Positions 17,878-26,813 are shown, counted from the stretch's first letter. The stretch: DNA of 64,000 bases from DSBN01 sp041686355 (GCA_041686355.1 JAWLDZ010000002.1:33254-97253); one strand, 5' to 3'. Notes: generated by a model not told the origin, from the letters alone. A program made the numbers and translations.

Positions 17878-18738
17878 CTATCCCAATAGTTGCAAGACCG
17901 ATTGTGTTTTTGTGTTAGCTTGGGCAAGCATAGCGTTTCCAGACTGCTGTAGAATTTGGTTCTTTGTGTACTCCACCATTTCCTTAGCCATATCAACGTC
18001 TCTGATCCGTGATTCGGCTGCCTGGATGTTTTCTGCTCCAACATCAATGCCACGGACTGCATGTTCTAGACGGTTCTGATAGGCACCAAGGTCGGCACGC
18101 TGTTTGTTGATTTGCTTCAGTGCTGAATCAATTGTGCCAATTGAACGGTTTGCATCTTCAGGAGACTCTATTGTCAGTGTTTCGCCGGTTCCTTCCTGAC
18201 GCATTCCAAGGGCGTTGGAAGTCATTGTGCCGATATACACTTGCTCCCGCTGATCCATGTTTGCACCAATGTGAAACCACATTGAGGCGGTTACGGTGTT
18301 TTCCCCAGTATCTGCGGCAAAACGGCCTGTCAGCATGTTCATGCCGTTAAACTGGGCATGGCTGGCAATTCGATCGATTTCATCAACCAACTGGCTGATT
18401 TCCACCTGAATCTGCATTCTGTCCTCGTCAGTGTAAATGCCGTTGGCTGACTGTACCGCCAGTTCACGCATTCTGTGCATAATGTCCTGTGATTCCTGCA
18501 GATAACCTTCGGTTGTCTGGATAAAAGAGATACCGTTTTCGGCGTTTCGAGAAGCTTGGTTTAAGCCGCGGATTTGAGCCCGCATTTTCTCACTTACTGC
18601 TAATCCTGATGCATCATCGCCGGCACGGTTGATTCGAAGACCAGAAGACAGTTTTTCGATGTTCTTCTCGAGTGTACCGTTGGTGTGCTTCAACTGGTTT
18701 TGCGCAAACATTGCGCTCATGTTGTGATTAATAATCAT
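17878..18738 (-). CDS. flaB: Periplasmic flagellar filament core protein FlaB (copy 2)
   Basis: 286 residues, start MIINHNMSAMFAQNQ with AAGGAGG upstream. Same D0/D1-only architecture as copy 1 and very similar through INRAGDDASGLAVSEKMRAQ and the C-terminal DVDMAKEMVEYTKNQILQQS. Spirochaetes usually carry several FlaB paralogues in one filament. The 18739-18900 leader contains a GGGC-type hairpin with AAGGAA in the loop, several more GGA motifs and an A/T-flanked stem. 218 bp separate it from copy 1. Confidence 0.96.
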   Translation of the reverse strand: MIINHNMSAMFAQNQLKHTNGTLEKNIEKLSSGLRINRAGDDASGLAVSEKMRAQIRGLNQASRNAENGISFIQTTEGYLQESQDIMHRMRELAVQSANGIYTDEDRMQIQVEISQLVDEIDRIASHAQFNGMNMLTGRFAADTGENTVTASMWFHIGANMDQREQVYIGTMTSNALGMRQEGTGETLTIESPEDANRSIGTIDSALKQINKQRADLGAYQNRLEHAVRGIDVGAENIQAAESRIRDVDMAKEMVEYTKNQILQQSGNAMLAQANTKTQSVLQLLG

Positions 18739-18762
18739 ACGATTTCCTCCTTGAAATCTCTA

Positions 18763-18778
18763 AGGGCTTCCTTGCCCT
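18763..18778 (-). promoter_or_regulatory. flaB copy 2 leader hairpin, candidate CsrA site
   Basis: Minus strand: 5-bp perfect stem AGGGC / GCCCT around a 6-base loop AAGGAA, 13 bp before the AAGGAGG ribosome site (18749-18743). It is the counterpart of the hairpin before copy 1; the stem bases differ between copies while the AAGGA loop is kept, which points to selection on the loop. Confidence 0.65.
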
Positions 18779-18785
18779 CATTTTT

Positions 18786-18808
18786 TTGCCTAAAAGGCAA
18801 TTTTTTTT
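18786..18808 (+). terminator. Stem with T-run on plus strand in flaB leader
   Basis: TTGCC, loop TAAAA, GGCAA, then eight T. On the plus strand it has the form of a short intrinsic terminator; on the minus strand it is a leader hairpin of flaB copy 2 whose 5' arm TTGCC could also pair with GGCAA inside the CsrA-type hairpin downstream. Confidence 0.4.
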
Positions 18809-18809
18809 C

Positions 18810-18836
18810 TAAACCGATCTAAAGTATGACCGATAT
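18810..18836 (+). promoter_or_regulatory. Sigma-28-like promoter match pointing away from flaB
   Basis: TAAA (18810-18813), exactly 15 bp, ACCGATAT (18829-18836). Seven of eight -10 bases fit the Bacillus-type GCCGATAT. It points towards the U32 peptidase gene 280 bp away, or to an unannotated RNA antisense to the flaB leader. Confidence 0.35.
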
Positions 18837-19117
18837 ATAAATAAGAATAGGAGAAGTCCTTTAAAGTCTTTCCGCGGAGACTCCTTCCACACCTATACCT
18901 TCGACACACCCCCGGCATAAACTTAACTAATCTTTAGAAAATTCTTTAAATTTCTGAATTATTTTTAAAATTTTCTTGAAAAATGTATTTTGAATGTATT
19001 TAAAGGTCCGTTTCAGAGCTCTGCGGCTGAATTTTCGAAGAACTACCGGTTATCTAAAGCTGCAGCAGCAATTGGGGCTGTAGAAAAAATGTTGGAAAAC
19101 TTCTACACTTTATAGTA

Positions 19118-21409
19118 ATGATAAATCTAAGAAATACACCTGAGTTGCTGGCGCCGGCGGGCAATCTAGAAACCGCCCTCGCGGCATATGTGAGCGGGGC
19201 GGATGCGGTATACTGCGGCTTGGGGAAGTATAACGCTAGAGAAATGGCGGATAATTTTAGCTTTGGGGATATGTCAAAGCTCGCTGGGTATGCGAAAAAA
19301 CACAATAAGAAGTATTACCTTACCTTTAATACCCTGCTTAAGCAAAATGAGCTTGAAGAGGCGGCGGAACAGCTGTTTAATATATCGCAACTCTCACCGG
19401 ATGGGGTAATTGTACAGGATTTAGGGATAGCAGCTATGCTGCGAGAGTACTATCCTTCTATACCGGTGCATGCTTCGACCCAAATGGGAATACATAACAG
19501 TGCTGGAGTGGCGGCCGCTGCGGGTATGGGGATTGAGCGGGTAATTCTGGAGCGGCAAGTTACCCTGGATGAACTTGAACAAATTATCGCCCGGTCTGCC
19601 GTAGAAATAGAGATTTTTGTGCATGGCGCCTTATGCTGCTCACTGTCGGGCAAATGCCTCTTTTCATCCTGGATAGGGGGATGGAGCGGAAACCGCGGCC
19701 GTTGTAAACAACCGTGTCGGCGCAGATACTATGCAGAGGGGGCGGGGGGCAAACAGGCGGGGTTTTATTTTTCTACCCAGGATCTGTATACCCTGGACCT
19801 TATTCCGGAACTAATGAGCATGGGGGTTGCCTCACTAAAAATCGAGGGGCGGCTGAAAAAACCTAGTTACGTACAGAGTGTAGTAAGAGCATACAGAATG
19901 GTAATTGACGCTGAAGAGGATCAACAGACAAAGGTACTGGGGCAGGCAAAACAGGTACTGGCGGGCTCTTTCGGACGCAGGTGGTCCCACGGCTTTGCAT
20001 CGAAGGAAGATATGACTACGGTGTTACAGCCGGGAAATATCGGAGTAAGCGGCTTGCTTATCGGCAGCGTACAGGATATCCGCCAGGGACGCGTAAAGCT
20101 TGATCTGCAGCGAAAACTGCATGTAGGTGACCGCTTGAGGTTTCAGGGGCCCGGCGGCGAAGAAAGTTCAGGATTTACCGTTCGTACAATCGAACAGCGA
20201 GGGAAGGATGTCCGCAGCGCTTTAACTGGAGAAGTGTATCTTCCCTTCGATCGTGAGATTCCTCCCGGATCAAAGGTCTACAAAGTCTCTCAGAGTATAA
20301 AGAACAACTGGCCGGATCCTGACTCTTTACCTGAGTATAAGGTAGTTCCGCAACTTAGCTTAAAGGTTAAAATTCAGCGTAACTTGATATCGGTTCAAGT
20401 CGATGGAGGGGAGACCGCAGTTGGGAATGAGAACCGAGTCGACAGCAGCGCTGATAGTGGTGCTGAACGCCTTAAGTGGTCGGCTCCCTTAGAGCTTGAG
20501 GATGCCAAGCAGCATGGAATCGCCACGCAGGAGGTGGCGCGGGTGTTTGCGGCTACTGGGGAAAATGATTTTAGTGTGAGCAGTGTGGAGGTCGAATGTG
20601 AAGATGGCCTGTTTATGCCCCCAAGTCTCTTGAAAAAGCTCCGTCGTGAATTTTGGAACTATATTGGATCGCGAATTGAGCACACTGATTTTGAAAGAGT
20701 AAAATCCCTGCAGTTGAACCGTATAAAAACCGAGTTATCAAAACGACCGCAGATGTCACAGTCGAAACGAAGAGAAATTAGTTGTGCCGGAAAGCGGGGG
20801 CAGAAAACCGGCACCTCAAGTATCCAAGTTGACAGCCTGTACAGCTATTCAAAGCAGACCCAGGAGGTTGAGCTGCCCCATTTCTGTCCTGAAGGGGTGC
20901 TTGAGATGATAACCGGAAAAATTGATGAGGCTCTGAAGGACGGTATTCGTCGTTTCAGGGTTACCGACTTATATCAATTGGAGCTTCTAAAAAAGCATAA
21001 AAATCTGAAAATAGTATCTGGGTTTCCTCTCCCGGTAACTAACGGACAGACTGCCTTTGAGCTCAAAAAAATGGGAGTGAATAGGGTCCAGGCATGGGTA
21101 GAGTTGGACCGTGAAGGAATCTTGGACTTACAGCAGAGTTCTCCAGTTGAAGTAGAGTTGTATTGCTATGGAAGGCCGTCGATATTAGCCACCCGGGCGA
21201 AGGTTGATGCAGAAGGTGAAATTTCCGATCCGCGGGGGCGTAAGTTTTATGTGCGATATTCAAAAACAGACCATTTGACCTATATTTATCCCTATGAGGT
21301 TCTTAGTCTGCCGAAGTTAGATACTTTTGACGAGTTTTACGATTATCGCAACAGTTCAAAAAATGAAAAAACGGTGAGTTCTTTTAATTACGAGACTGAG
21401 TTTGTATAA
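19118..21409 (+). CDS. Peptidase U32 family protein (long form with C-terminal domain)
   Basis: 763 residues. N-terminus PELLAPAGNLETALAAYVSGADAVY and the U32 signature around EIFVHGALCCSLSGKCLFSS, with Cys-rich SGNRGRCKQPCRRRY, are characteristic. The region DLIPELMSMGVASLKIEGRLK continues the TIM-barrel-like core. The C-terminal ~350 residues correspond to the extension seen in long U32 proteins. Family members of known role (RlhA, TrhP) act in RNA hydroxylation with prephenate and an Fe-S cluster rather than as proteases, so RNA modification is at least as likely as collagenase activity. No clear Shine-Dalgarno precedes the ATG. Confidence 0.88.
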   Translation: MINLRNTPELLAPAGNLETALAAYVSGADAVYCGLGKYNAREMADNFSFGDMSKLAGYAKKHNKKYYLTFNTLLKQNELEEAAEQLFNISQLSPDGVIVQDLGIAAMLREYYPSIPVHASTQMGIHNSAGVAAAAGMGIERVILERQVTLDELEQIIARSAVEIEIFVHGALCCSLSGKCLFSSWIGGWSGNRGRCKQPCRRRYYAEGAGGKQAGFYFSTQDLYTLDLIPELMSMGVASLKIEGRLKKPSYVQSVVRAYRMVIDAEEDQQTKVLGQAKQVLAGSFGRRWSHGFASKEDMTTVLQPGNIGVSGLLIGSVQDIRQGRVKLDLQRKLHVGDRLRFQGPGGEESSGFTVRTIEQRGKDVRSALTGEVYLPFDREIPPGSKVYKVSQSIKNNWPDPDSLPEYKVVPQLSLKVKIQRNLISVQVDGGETAVGNENRVDSSADSGAERLKWSAPLELEDAKQHGIATQEVARVFAATGENDFSVSSVEVECEDGLFMPPSLLKKLRREFWNYIGSRIEHTDFERVKSLQLNRIKTELSKRPQMSQSKRREISCAGKRGQKTGTSSIQVDSLYSYSKQTQEVELPHFCPEGVLEMITGKIDEALKDGIRRFRVTDLYQLELLKKHKNLKIVSGFPLPVTNGQTAFELKKMGVNRVQAWVELDREGILDLQQSSPVEVELYCYGRPSILATRAKVDAEGEISDPRGRKFYVRYSKTDHLTYIYPYEVLSLPKLDTFDEFYDYRNSSKNEKTVSSFNYETEFV

Positions 21410-21432
21410 GAAGGGAAGGTGAAGTAATAGAT

Positions 21433-22212
21433 ATGAATAGTTCTCAAATGGAGCAGTTCGGTAAAAAGGTGTTTTTTCTCTATCCTCATAGTGTAATTCA
21501 GGAGGATCTGATAACCCACATAATTCAGAATGAGTTCGAGGTATATCTTATCAATGACCATCGTAAACTTCTGCCACTGCTTAAGAAATACAATAACTCA
21601 ATATTGTTTATAAACATTGACGAGCGTCTGAAAGAGAGCGAGTGGGAAGAGTATATACGTTCAATTATGATTAATGAAATAACCAAGGGAGTGCAAATTG
21701 GAATTCTTACCTACAACGAAGATAAGGAACTGGCCCGGAAATATTTGATGGATCTGATGGTTCCAGGGGGATATATTCAGCTGAAACTGGGGCTGAAAGA
21801 GAGTACTAAAATTATTCTAAAGACCCTGATGGCCAATGAGGCAAAGGGCAAAAGAAAGTTTGTACGGGCAAACTGTCCTAAAAATATTGACACTGAATTT
21901 AACGTACAAGTGGCCGGTTCTATGTATGAGGGAACAATTAAGGACATCAGTTCTGCCGGTATGGCGGTCTTTTTTAATAAAAGTGTCGATCTTCCCCCTA
22001 GAACAGAGTTATCTGAAATTCAGTTAAAGCTGCGCAGCAGAATTGTTATGGTGAGCGGAATAGTAGTTGGTATGCGGGAAGACCAGGATGATAAATTGTA
22101 TGTTGTACTGTTCAACAGGTTTATTTCTACAGATGCAAAACAGCGAATATCAACCTTTATCTATCGTACCTTACAGGCAGAGATGCAGCGTGAACTTGAT
22201 AATGCAAAATAG
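21433..22212 (+). CDS. PilZ domain protein with degenerate receiver-like N-terminus
   Basis: 259 residues. The N-terminal ~125 residues alternate strands and helices like a response-regulator receiver (KVFFLYPHSVIQEDLITHII) but lack the usual acidic pocket and phospho-acceptor context. The C-terminal PilZ domain has RKFVR (RxxxR, about residues 139-143) and DISSAG (DxSxxG, about 173-178), so c-di-GMP binding should work. It follows the U32 gene by 23 bp. Second PilZ protein of the window. Which output it controls is unknown. Confidence 0.83.
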   Translation: MNSSQMEQFGKKVFFLYPHSVIQEDLITHIIQNEFEVYLINDHRKLLPLLKKYNNSILFINIDERLKESEWEEYIRSIMINEITKGVQIGILTYNEDKELARKYLMDLMVPGGYIQLKLGLKESTKIILKTLMANEAKGKRKFVRANCPKNIDTEFNVQVAGSMYEGTIKDISSAGMAVFFNKSVDLPPRTELSEIQLKLRSRIVMVSGIVVGMREDQDDKLYVVLFNRFISTDAKQRISTFIYRTLQAEMQRELDNAK

Positions 22213-22248
22213 AATTGACCCTCTCTTTCTGATCTCATACTATAGGGC

Positions 22249-23364
22249 ATGGATACAATACAAGTAGAAAAAATAGACAAACTGCATGAAGCGGCCGAAG
22301 TAGCTGTGAAGCATGCACTGGATGTGAAACATGGAGAGCGGGTACTTATTGTCACAAATCCCCCGCGCGAAACCCTTCGAATTGCAATGGCCCTTCATAA
22401 CGCCGTATATGAAGCTGGAGGAATTCCGCTCCTCCTGGTTCAACCGGTCAAGACACAGCTTGATTTTGCTGATGACGCGGTGATTCAGGCAATTGCATCC
22501 GTACCGGATGTGTTTATCTCATTGAGTGCACAGAAGCTCGGAAAAGATCGTTATGCGATATCTAAACCTTACAGTCATGAGGGAAAGTCTTACGAGCATG
22601 TGTTTCATTATTTAATGGCATCAAAGCAGTTGCGGGCCTTTTGGTCACCCATGGCGACTGAAGACATGTTTATTCGTACAGTTCCCATTGATTATGAACG
22701 CCTTGCAAAAGAGGTACAGCTGGTAAAGAACCTGCTCGACCGGGCTGAGTATGTACATATTACCTCACCCGGAGGAACAGATGTGAAAATCGGTGTTCGA
22801 GGCCGAACAGCAATGGAGGATGATGGAAACCTGACTTTCAAGGGGGCAGGCGGAAACTTGCCCGCCGGTGAGACTTTTATCAGTCCAGAACTTGATAATT
22901 CCGAAGGAGTTATTGTATTTGATGGGAGTGTATCTCTTCACGACGGAGATAGAATAGTCAAAGAACCGGTAGTGCTGCAGGTGAAACAAGGCTTTGTAAT
23001 TGATATTAAAGGCGGAGAAGAGGCCCGTCTTTTACAACAAACAATTGATTATGGAGAAAAGAGGGCGCTGATGTTTGAAGAACAGGGTAAATTAAGTCCT
23101 GGGAAGGGTGAGGAATATAAGCGTAACGCGCGTAACCTTGGGGAACTTGGCATAGGGCTAAACCCGTCCGGTACAATCACGGGGCATATGCTGGAGGATG
23201 AAAAGGCTTACAAGACCTGCCATATTGCCATAGGTTCGAATTATGATAATGACGCTCCCGCTCTTATACATCTTGATTGTTTGATTAAACACCCCACCAT
23301 TGTGGTGGAGTTTGCCGACGGGAGCTTTCATACCCTGTTAAAAGAGGGAAGTTTGCAGCAGTAA
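22249..23364 (+). CDS. Aminopeptidase, M29 family
   Basis: 371 residues, usual size for the M29 (AmpS/AmpT) metallo-aminopeptidases. Shows GNLPAGETFISPELDNSEG, NLGELGIGLNPSG and HIAIGSNYDNDAPALIHLD, which supply the metal-binding Glu/His/Asp residues and catalytic Tyr of the family. Removes N-terminal residues from peptides in the cytoplasm. It follows the PilZ gene by 36 bp; the ribosome site is weak. Confidence 0.9.
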   Translation: MDTIQVEKIDKLHEAAEVAVKHALDVKHGERVLIVTNPPRETLRIAMALHNAVYEAGGIPLLLVQPVKTQLDFADDAVIQAIASVPDVFISLSAQKLGKDRYAISKPYSHEGKSYEHVFHYLMASKQLRAFWSPMATEDMFIRTVPIDYERLAKEVQLVKNLLDRAEYVHITSPGGTDVKIGVRGRTAMEDDGNLTFKGAGGNLPAGETFISPELDNSEGVIVFDGSVSLHDGDRIVKEPVVLQVKQGFVIDIKGGEEARLLQQTIDYGEKRALMFEEQGKLSPGKGEEYKRNARNLGELGIGLNPSGTITGHMLEDEKAYKTCHIAIGSNYDNDAPALIHLDCLIKHPTIVVEFADGSFHTLLKEGSLQQ

Positions 23365-23432
23365 TCACTACAAGCTTGATTATAATAGCCGCTTGAAGTA
23401 CTATTTTCTTGATATATTAAGGGGGGGGCAGT

Positions 23433-23951
23433 ATGGCTGAACCAGCTAAACTCTATTTTACATACAATGATATACATAAAACGGTGAAATCTTTAGCACA
23501 GCAGATAAAGAGCTCCGGTTATGATCCACAGCTGATGGTTGCAATTGGTACTGGGGGGTTCATTCCTGCCAGAATTCTTAAAACCTTTATAGAAAAACCG
23601 GTCTATACAGTCGGGATATCTTACTACGATCGAGAAAACAACCCTAAAGATGCCCCTCAGAAAATACAATGGATTGATGAGGTTGAGCAAAAGCTGGAAG
23701 GTAAAAAAATTCTTCTGGTTGATGAGGTCGATGATTCCAGGGCAACCCTGGAATATTGTCTGCGTGAGCTATTAAAGCATAAACCAAGAGAAATTGCTGT
23801 AGCGGTACTGCACAATAAGCGAAAGAATAAACGAGGCATAATACCTGCAGAGATTGACTACTATTTTGCGGGTAAAGAACTGGATGATCTATGGATTTGC
23901 TATCCCTGGGATGCTGATGATATTGACTACCAGGATAATATGTCAAAGTAA
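23433..23951 (+). CDS. Phosphoribosyltransferase (hypoxanthine/xanthine type)
   Basis: 172 residues. VAIGTGGFIPARIL near 37-49 and the PRPP-binding ILLVDEVDDSRATLEY at 93-108 define a type I purine-salvage phosphoribosyltransferase; the C-terminal WICYPWDADD is typical of the xanthine/guanine branch. It would convert a free purine base and PRPP to the nucleotide. A run of eight G (ribosome site) lies just before the ATG. Exact base specificity cannot be read. Confidence 0.87.
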   Translation: MAEPAKLYFTYNDIHKTVKSLAQQIKSSGYDPQLMVAIGTGGFIPARILKTFIEKPVYTVGISYYDRENNPKDAPQKIQWIDEVEQKLEGKKILLVDEVDDSRATLEYCLRELLKHKPREIAVAVLHNKRKNKRGIIPAEIDYYFAGKELDDLWICYPWDADDIDYQDNMSK

Positions 23952-24041
23952 GCGGGTATAAAGAAAATGCGCAATTAATGGCTGCGTAAATATGGACTTC
24001 TGCGGGGATGATTGTGTATATTTAAAGCAGGAGGTGGTTCG

Positions 24042-24338
24042 ATGAGTGATATAGAGCGCATCGAATCTTCAGAGGCAGCCCGTCGGCAAGCCGAACTACG
24101 TCGTGAAGAGGTGCAGCGCGAGGAACGAAGGCGTCGCGAAGTAGAGAGAGCAGAGAGAGAGCGTGAGGCTCAGCGTGCTGAATCAGAACGCGCCCGTGAG
24201 CAAGAGCGTGTTCGTGAAGAAGAGCGTGTTGAACGTGAACGAAACGCCTGGGAACCTGCACCCGAGCAAGAAGAGCGGGAGAGGGAACGTCCTCAGCCTG
24301 AAGAATACAGAGGAAGGAACATTAACATCTTTGCCTAA
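24042..24338 (+). CDS. Arg/Glu-rich single-helix protein of unknown function
   Basis: 98 residues from the ATG at 24042, chosen because AGGAGGTGG lies just before it. After a short N-terminus MSDIERIESSEAARRQAELR nearly the whole chain is Arg, Glu and Ala in a dense E/R pattern without aromatic or long hydrophobic runs, as in stable single alpha helices (ER/K type). The end is Pro-rich and finishes RNINIFA. Its stop TAA shares one base with the ATG of the zinc-ribbon gene, so the two are translationally coupled. No function is recognised. Confidence 0.72.
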   Translation: MSDIERIESSEAARRQAELRREEVQREERRRREVERAEREREAQRAESERAREQERVREEERVERERNAWEPAPEQEERERERPQPEEYRGRNINIFA

Positions 24339-24619
24339 TGGGAAATTGTAACTTTTGCGGAGAATCTATTACAGCACCCGTGTATCGTCGCAGCGTGTGC
24401 CCACAGTGCGGCAAGGATCTAAAAATATGCCTGAACTGTGAGTTTTACTCCCCCGGCAGCCAATGGGACTGCCACGAAACAATTCCCGAAGCAGTGCGGG
24501 ATAAAGAAAGGGCTAATTTTTGCGACTACTTTCGAATTGCGGCCCATAACCGCAGCACCGCTCAAAAGAAGGATCCGAACACACATCGAGAAAAATTTAA
24601 CAGCCTCTTTAATGACTGA
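24338..24619 (+). CDS. Small zinc-ribbon protein of unknown function
   Basis: 93 residues with paired Cys: CNFC near residues 4-7, CPQC near 21-24, CLNC near 31-34, and later Cys at WDCHE and NFCDYF. The first two pairs make a rubredoxin-knuckle zinc ribbon. The C-terminal third is polar. One-base overlap with the Arg/Glu-rich gene upstream; the response regulator follows by 27 bp. I recall similar small Cys proteins in other spirochaetes but not a function. Confidence 0.78.
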   Translation: MGNCNFCGESITAPVYRRSVCPQCGKDLKICLNCEFYSPGSQWDCHETIPEAVRDKERANFCDYFRIAAHNRSTAQKKDPNTHREKFNSLFND

Positions 24620-24646
24620 AACAATGACTGAAACAAGGAAAACTAC

Positions 24647-25363
24647 GTGGATTCAAAACCACATATACTGATAGTTGATGATGAACAAAAAATTGCGAAC
24701 ATGGTGTATGACTATCTTGATGCGGTTGGTTTCAGGGTTGAAACAGCAGCAGACGGGAAAGCCGCACTCTTGCAGATTGCCGAAGGGGAACCGGATTTAG
24801 TGCTGCTCGACATTATGATGCCGGGGCTCGACGGGCTGGATGTGGTTAGAAAATTACGTTCAGAGTCCAATATACCCGTAATACTGCTCACGGCGCGAGC
24901 CGAGGAGCAGGACAAACTAATAGGCCTTGAAATAGGGGCCGATGATTACATTACTAAGCCTTTCAGCATGAAAGAGTTAGCAGCCAGAATTAGAACTGTA
25001 TTGCGCCGGACGCAGCCGCCCCGGAATGCAACTGTAGAAGCTTCACAAAAAGTGTTTACCCATGGACCTCTGAAAGTGGATATTGAAAAGCGTACGGTAA
25101 GACGCGGGGATGCACCGGTAGAGTTAACCGGAGTACAGTTTAATATACTGTCTCGTATGCTGCAGTATCCCGGAAAAGTTTTTACCCGCATGCAGCTGCT
25201 CGAGAGTGTACAAGATTACGCTTTTGAGGGGTATGAACGGACAGTAGATGTACATATAAAAAATATTCGGAAGGCCCTCGAGCCTGATTCTTCGAAACCC
25301 GTATTCATTCTGACTGTATGGGGAGTGGGGTATAAGCTTGCTGAAGAATCGGAGCTGGTATGA
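24647..25363 (+). CDS. OmpR/PhoB-family response regulator
   Basis: 238 residues. Receiver domain with acidic pair D11/D12, phospho-acceptor D55 in LLDIMMPGLDG, and K104 in GADDYITKPF; C-terminal winged helix with RTVDVHIKNIRKAL and WGVGYKL. GTG start with AAGGA upstream. Its stop overlaps the ATG of the histidine kinase by 4 bp, so the two form a cognate pair. Targets are unknown; the adjacent genes for DUF432-like and MscS proteins suggest envelope or osmotic stress. Confidence 0.95.
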   Translation: MDSKPHILIVDDEQKIANMVYDYLDAVGFRVETAADGKAALLQIAEGEPDLVLLDIMMPGLDGLDVVRKLRSESNIPVILLTARAEEQDKLIGLEIGADDYITKPFSMKELAARIRTVLRRTQPPRNATVEASQKVFTHGPLKVDIEKRTVRRGDAPVELTGVQFNILSRMLQYPGKVFTRMQLLESVQDYAFEGYERTVDVHIKNIRKALEPDSSKPVFILTVWGVGYKLAEESELV

Positions 25364-26811
25364 AGTTGAGGTTAGCCCACAAACTGGGTATCATCTTGCT
25401 ATCTACAGTAATTTTAAGTGCCGGCATCTCTGCTGTAATAATCAGTATAAATACCCGCAGTGCTTTCCTCAACTTAGTCCGTGATAACGATATCCAAAGT
25501 GCCCGCAATATTGCAGGAAGTCTGGAGGCTTATTATGAGCAATATCGCTCATGGAATGGAATAGGCGATGTGCTTGAGAACCCATTTGCAATTGCCGAAG
25601 ATCAGCGGGGTAGAAACAGCCAGCCGGGGATGAACCCAATGGGGCATATGGGGCAGATGGGGTCGCGGTTGCCACGGGGTTCCGAACGAGGACCCTTGTT
25701 CAGGGTTCTGCTGGCCGGATCAAAAGGCGCGGTTATTGCACATACCTTCGAACAGGATCCTCCGGAATCACTTGATCAGGGTTCCCTGGAAAAGGGAATC
25801 GCCCTGTTTAATGATGGGAAAAAGGTCGGATATGTGTTTGTGGGGTCGATGATTGAACCCGCTTTTGGCCCATTTCAGCAGGCTTTTCTTATGAATGTGT
25901 ATCGCTCAATACTCATGGCCTCATTCATTGTAGGGATCCTCTTTCCTCTGGCAGGTATTTTATTGATGCGCCGCCACATTACATACCCCCTGCAGCAGTT
26001 GTCAGAAGCAGCCCGGGGAATAGCTGTGGGGAACTACAATCTGGCAATTGATAACACCAGGTCCGATGAAATTGGGGAGTTATCCGGCAGTTTCAAGCAG
26101 ATGGCCGCCAAACTATCGGCTGCTGACCAATGGAAGCGTAAATTGATAGCAGATTCTGCACATGAGTTACGGACACCTGTGAGCGTTCTGCAGGGAAATC
26201 TTGAAATGATGCTGGAGGGGGTGTATCCGCTCAATCGGGAGCGAATAAATGGGCTTTACAGTGAAACCCTGCTGCTTAAACGATTGGTTCAAGAGCTACA
26301 GGAGCTATCTCACGCAGAATCAGCCTCGACCGTATATAATTTTTCGGTGATAAATATGGCTGCACTATTGAATTCGGTCATTGAAAACTTCAAAACTAGT
26401 GCTGCTGCAAAAAATATAGAAATACGGATTCGCTTGCCGGAGGATCCGGTAGAGGTATATGCTGACAGGGAGAAACTCAGACAGGTGATAACTAATATAC
26501 TCAAGAATGCAGTACGCTATTCACCGGAAGCCGGTGTCATACAAGTAAACCTTTCACAGAAGCAAAATAGCACCGCAATGTGTTCGGTAGAGGATAGCGG
26601 CGGGGGAATTCCGGTCGATGAACGAGAAAAGGTATTTGAACGTTTTTATCGCATACAGCAGGACCGCAACCGTAGCAGCGGTGGATCTGGTTTAGGCTTA
26701 TCAATAGTGCGCGAGATTGCATTGCGGCACGATGGGAACGTGTATTTTGAAGAACCAAAAGTTTTGCCGGGGGCACGCTTAGTACTTGAGCTGCCGTTAA
26801 TAAAACAATAG
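25360..26811 (+). CDS. Membrane sensor histidine kinase (HAMP-HisKA-HATPase)
   Basis: 483 residues. Membrane helices near 10-30 and 180-203 enclose a ~150-residue periplasmic sensor, followed by HAMP, the H-box SAHELRTPVSVLQ with His268, N-box NILKNAVRYSP, and G-boxes DSGGGIP and GSGLGLSIV. The sensor contains a Met/His-rich run at about 91-100 (MNPMGHMGQM), of a type that can bind copper or other soft metals. Partner of the response regulator with a 4-bp overlap. Confidence 0.95.
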   Translation: MKLRLAHKLGIILLSTVILSAGISAVIISINTRSAFLNLVRDNDIQSARNIAGSLEAYYEQYRSWNGIGDVLENPFAIAEDQRGRNSQPGMNPMGHMGQMGSRLPRGSERGPLFRVLLAGSKGAVIAHTFEQDPPESLDQGSLEKGIALFNDGKKVGYVFVGSMIEPAFGPFQQAFLMNVYRSILMASFIVGILFPLAGILLMRRHITYPLQQLSEAARGIAVGNYNLAIDNTRSDEIGELSGSFKQMAAKLSAADQWKRKLIADSAHELRTPVSVLQGNLEMMLEGVYPLNRERINGLYSETLLLKRLVQELQELSHAESASTVYNFSVINMAALLNSVIENFKTSAAAKNIEIRIRLPEDPVEVYADREKLRQVITNILKNAVRYSPEAGVIQVNLSQKQNSTAMCSVEDSGGGIPVDEREKVFERFYRIQQDRNRSSGGSGLGLSIVREIALRHDGNVYFEEPKVLPGARLVLELPLIKQ

Positions 26812-26813
26812 AC

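Larger units (their letters stand above)
18739..19117. other. 379-bp divergent regulatory region between flaB copy 2 and the U32 peptidase gene
   Basis: No gene is seen. It holds the flaB copy 2 leader, a stem flanked by A and T runs at 18786-18808, a plus-strand sigma-28-like match (18810-18836), a clustered set of GGA motifs on the minus strand (about 18840-18895), and very A+T-rich DNA at 18930-19005. A weak minus-strand sigma-28-like element is TAAA (18936-18933), 16 bp, GCCGGGGG (18916-18909): the -10 differs from consensus after GCCG, so the true flaB promoter is not certain. Confidence 0.5.

Noticed and set aside
18837..18960. CsrB-like decoy RNA on the plus strand
   Set aside because: Only two GGA motifs are present on that strand; CsrB-type RNAs carry many in repeated hairpin loops.
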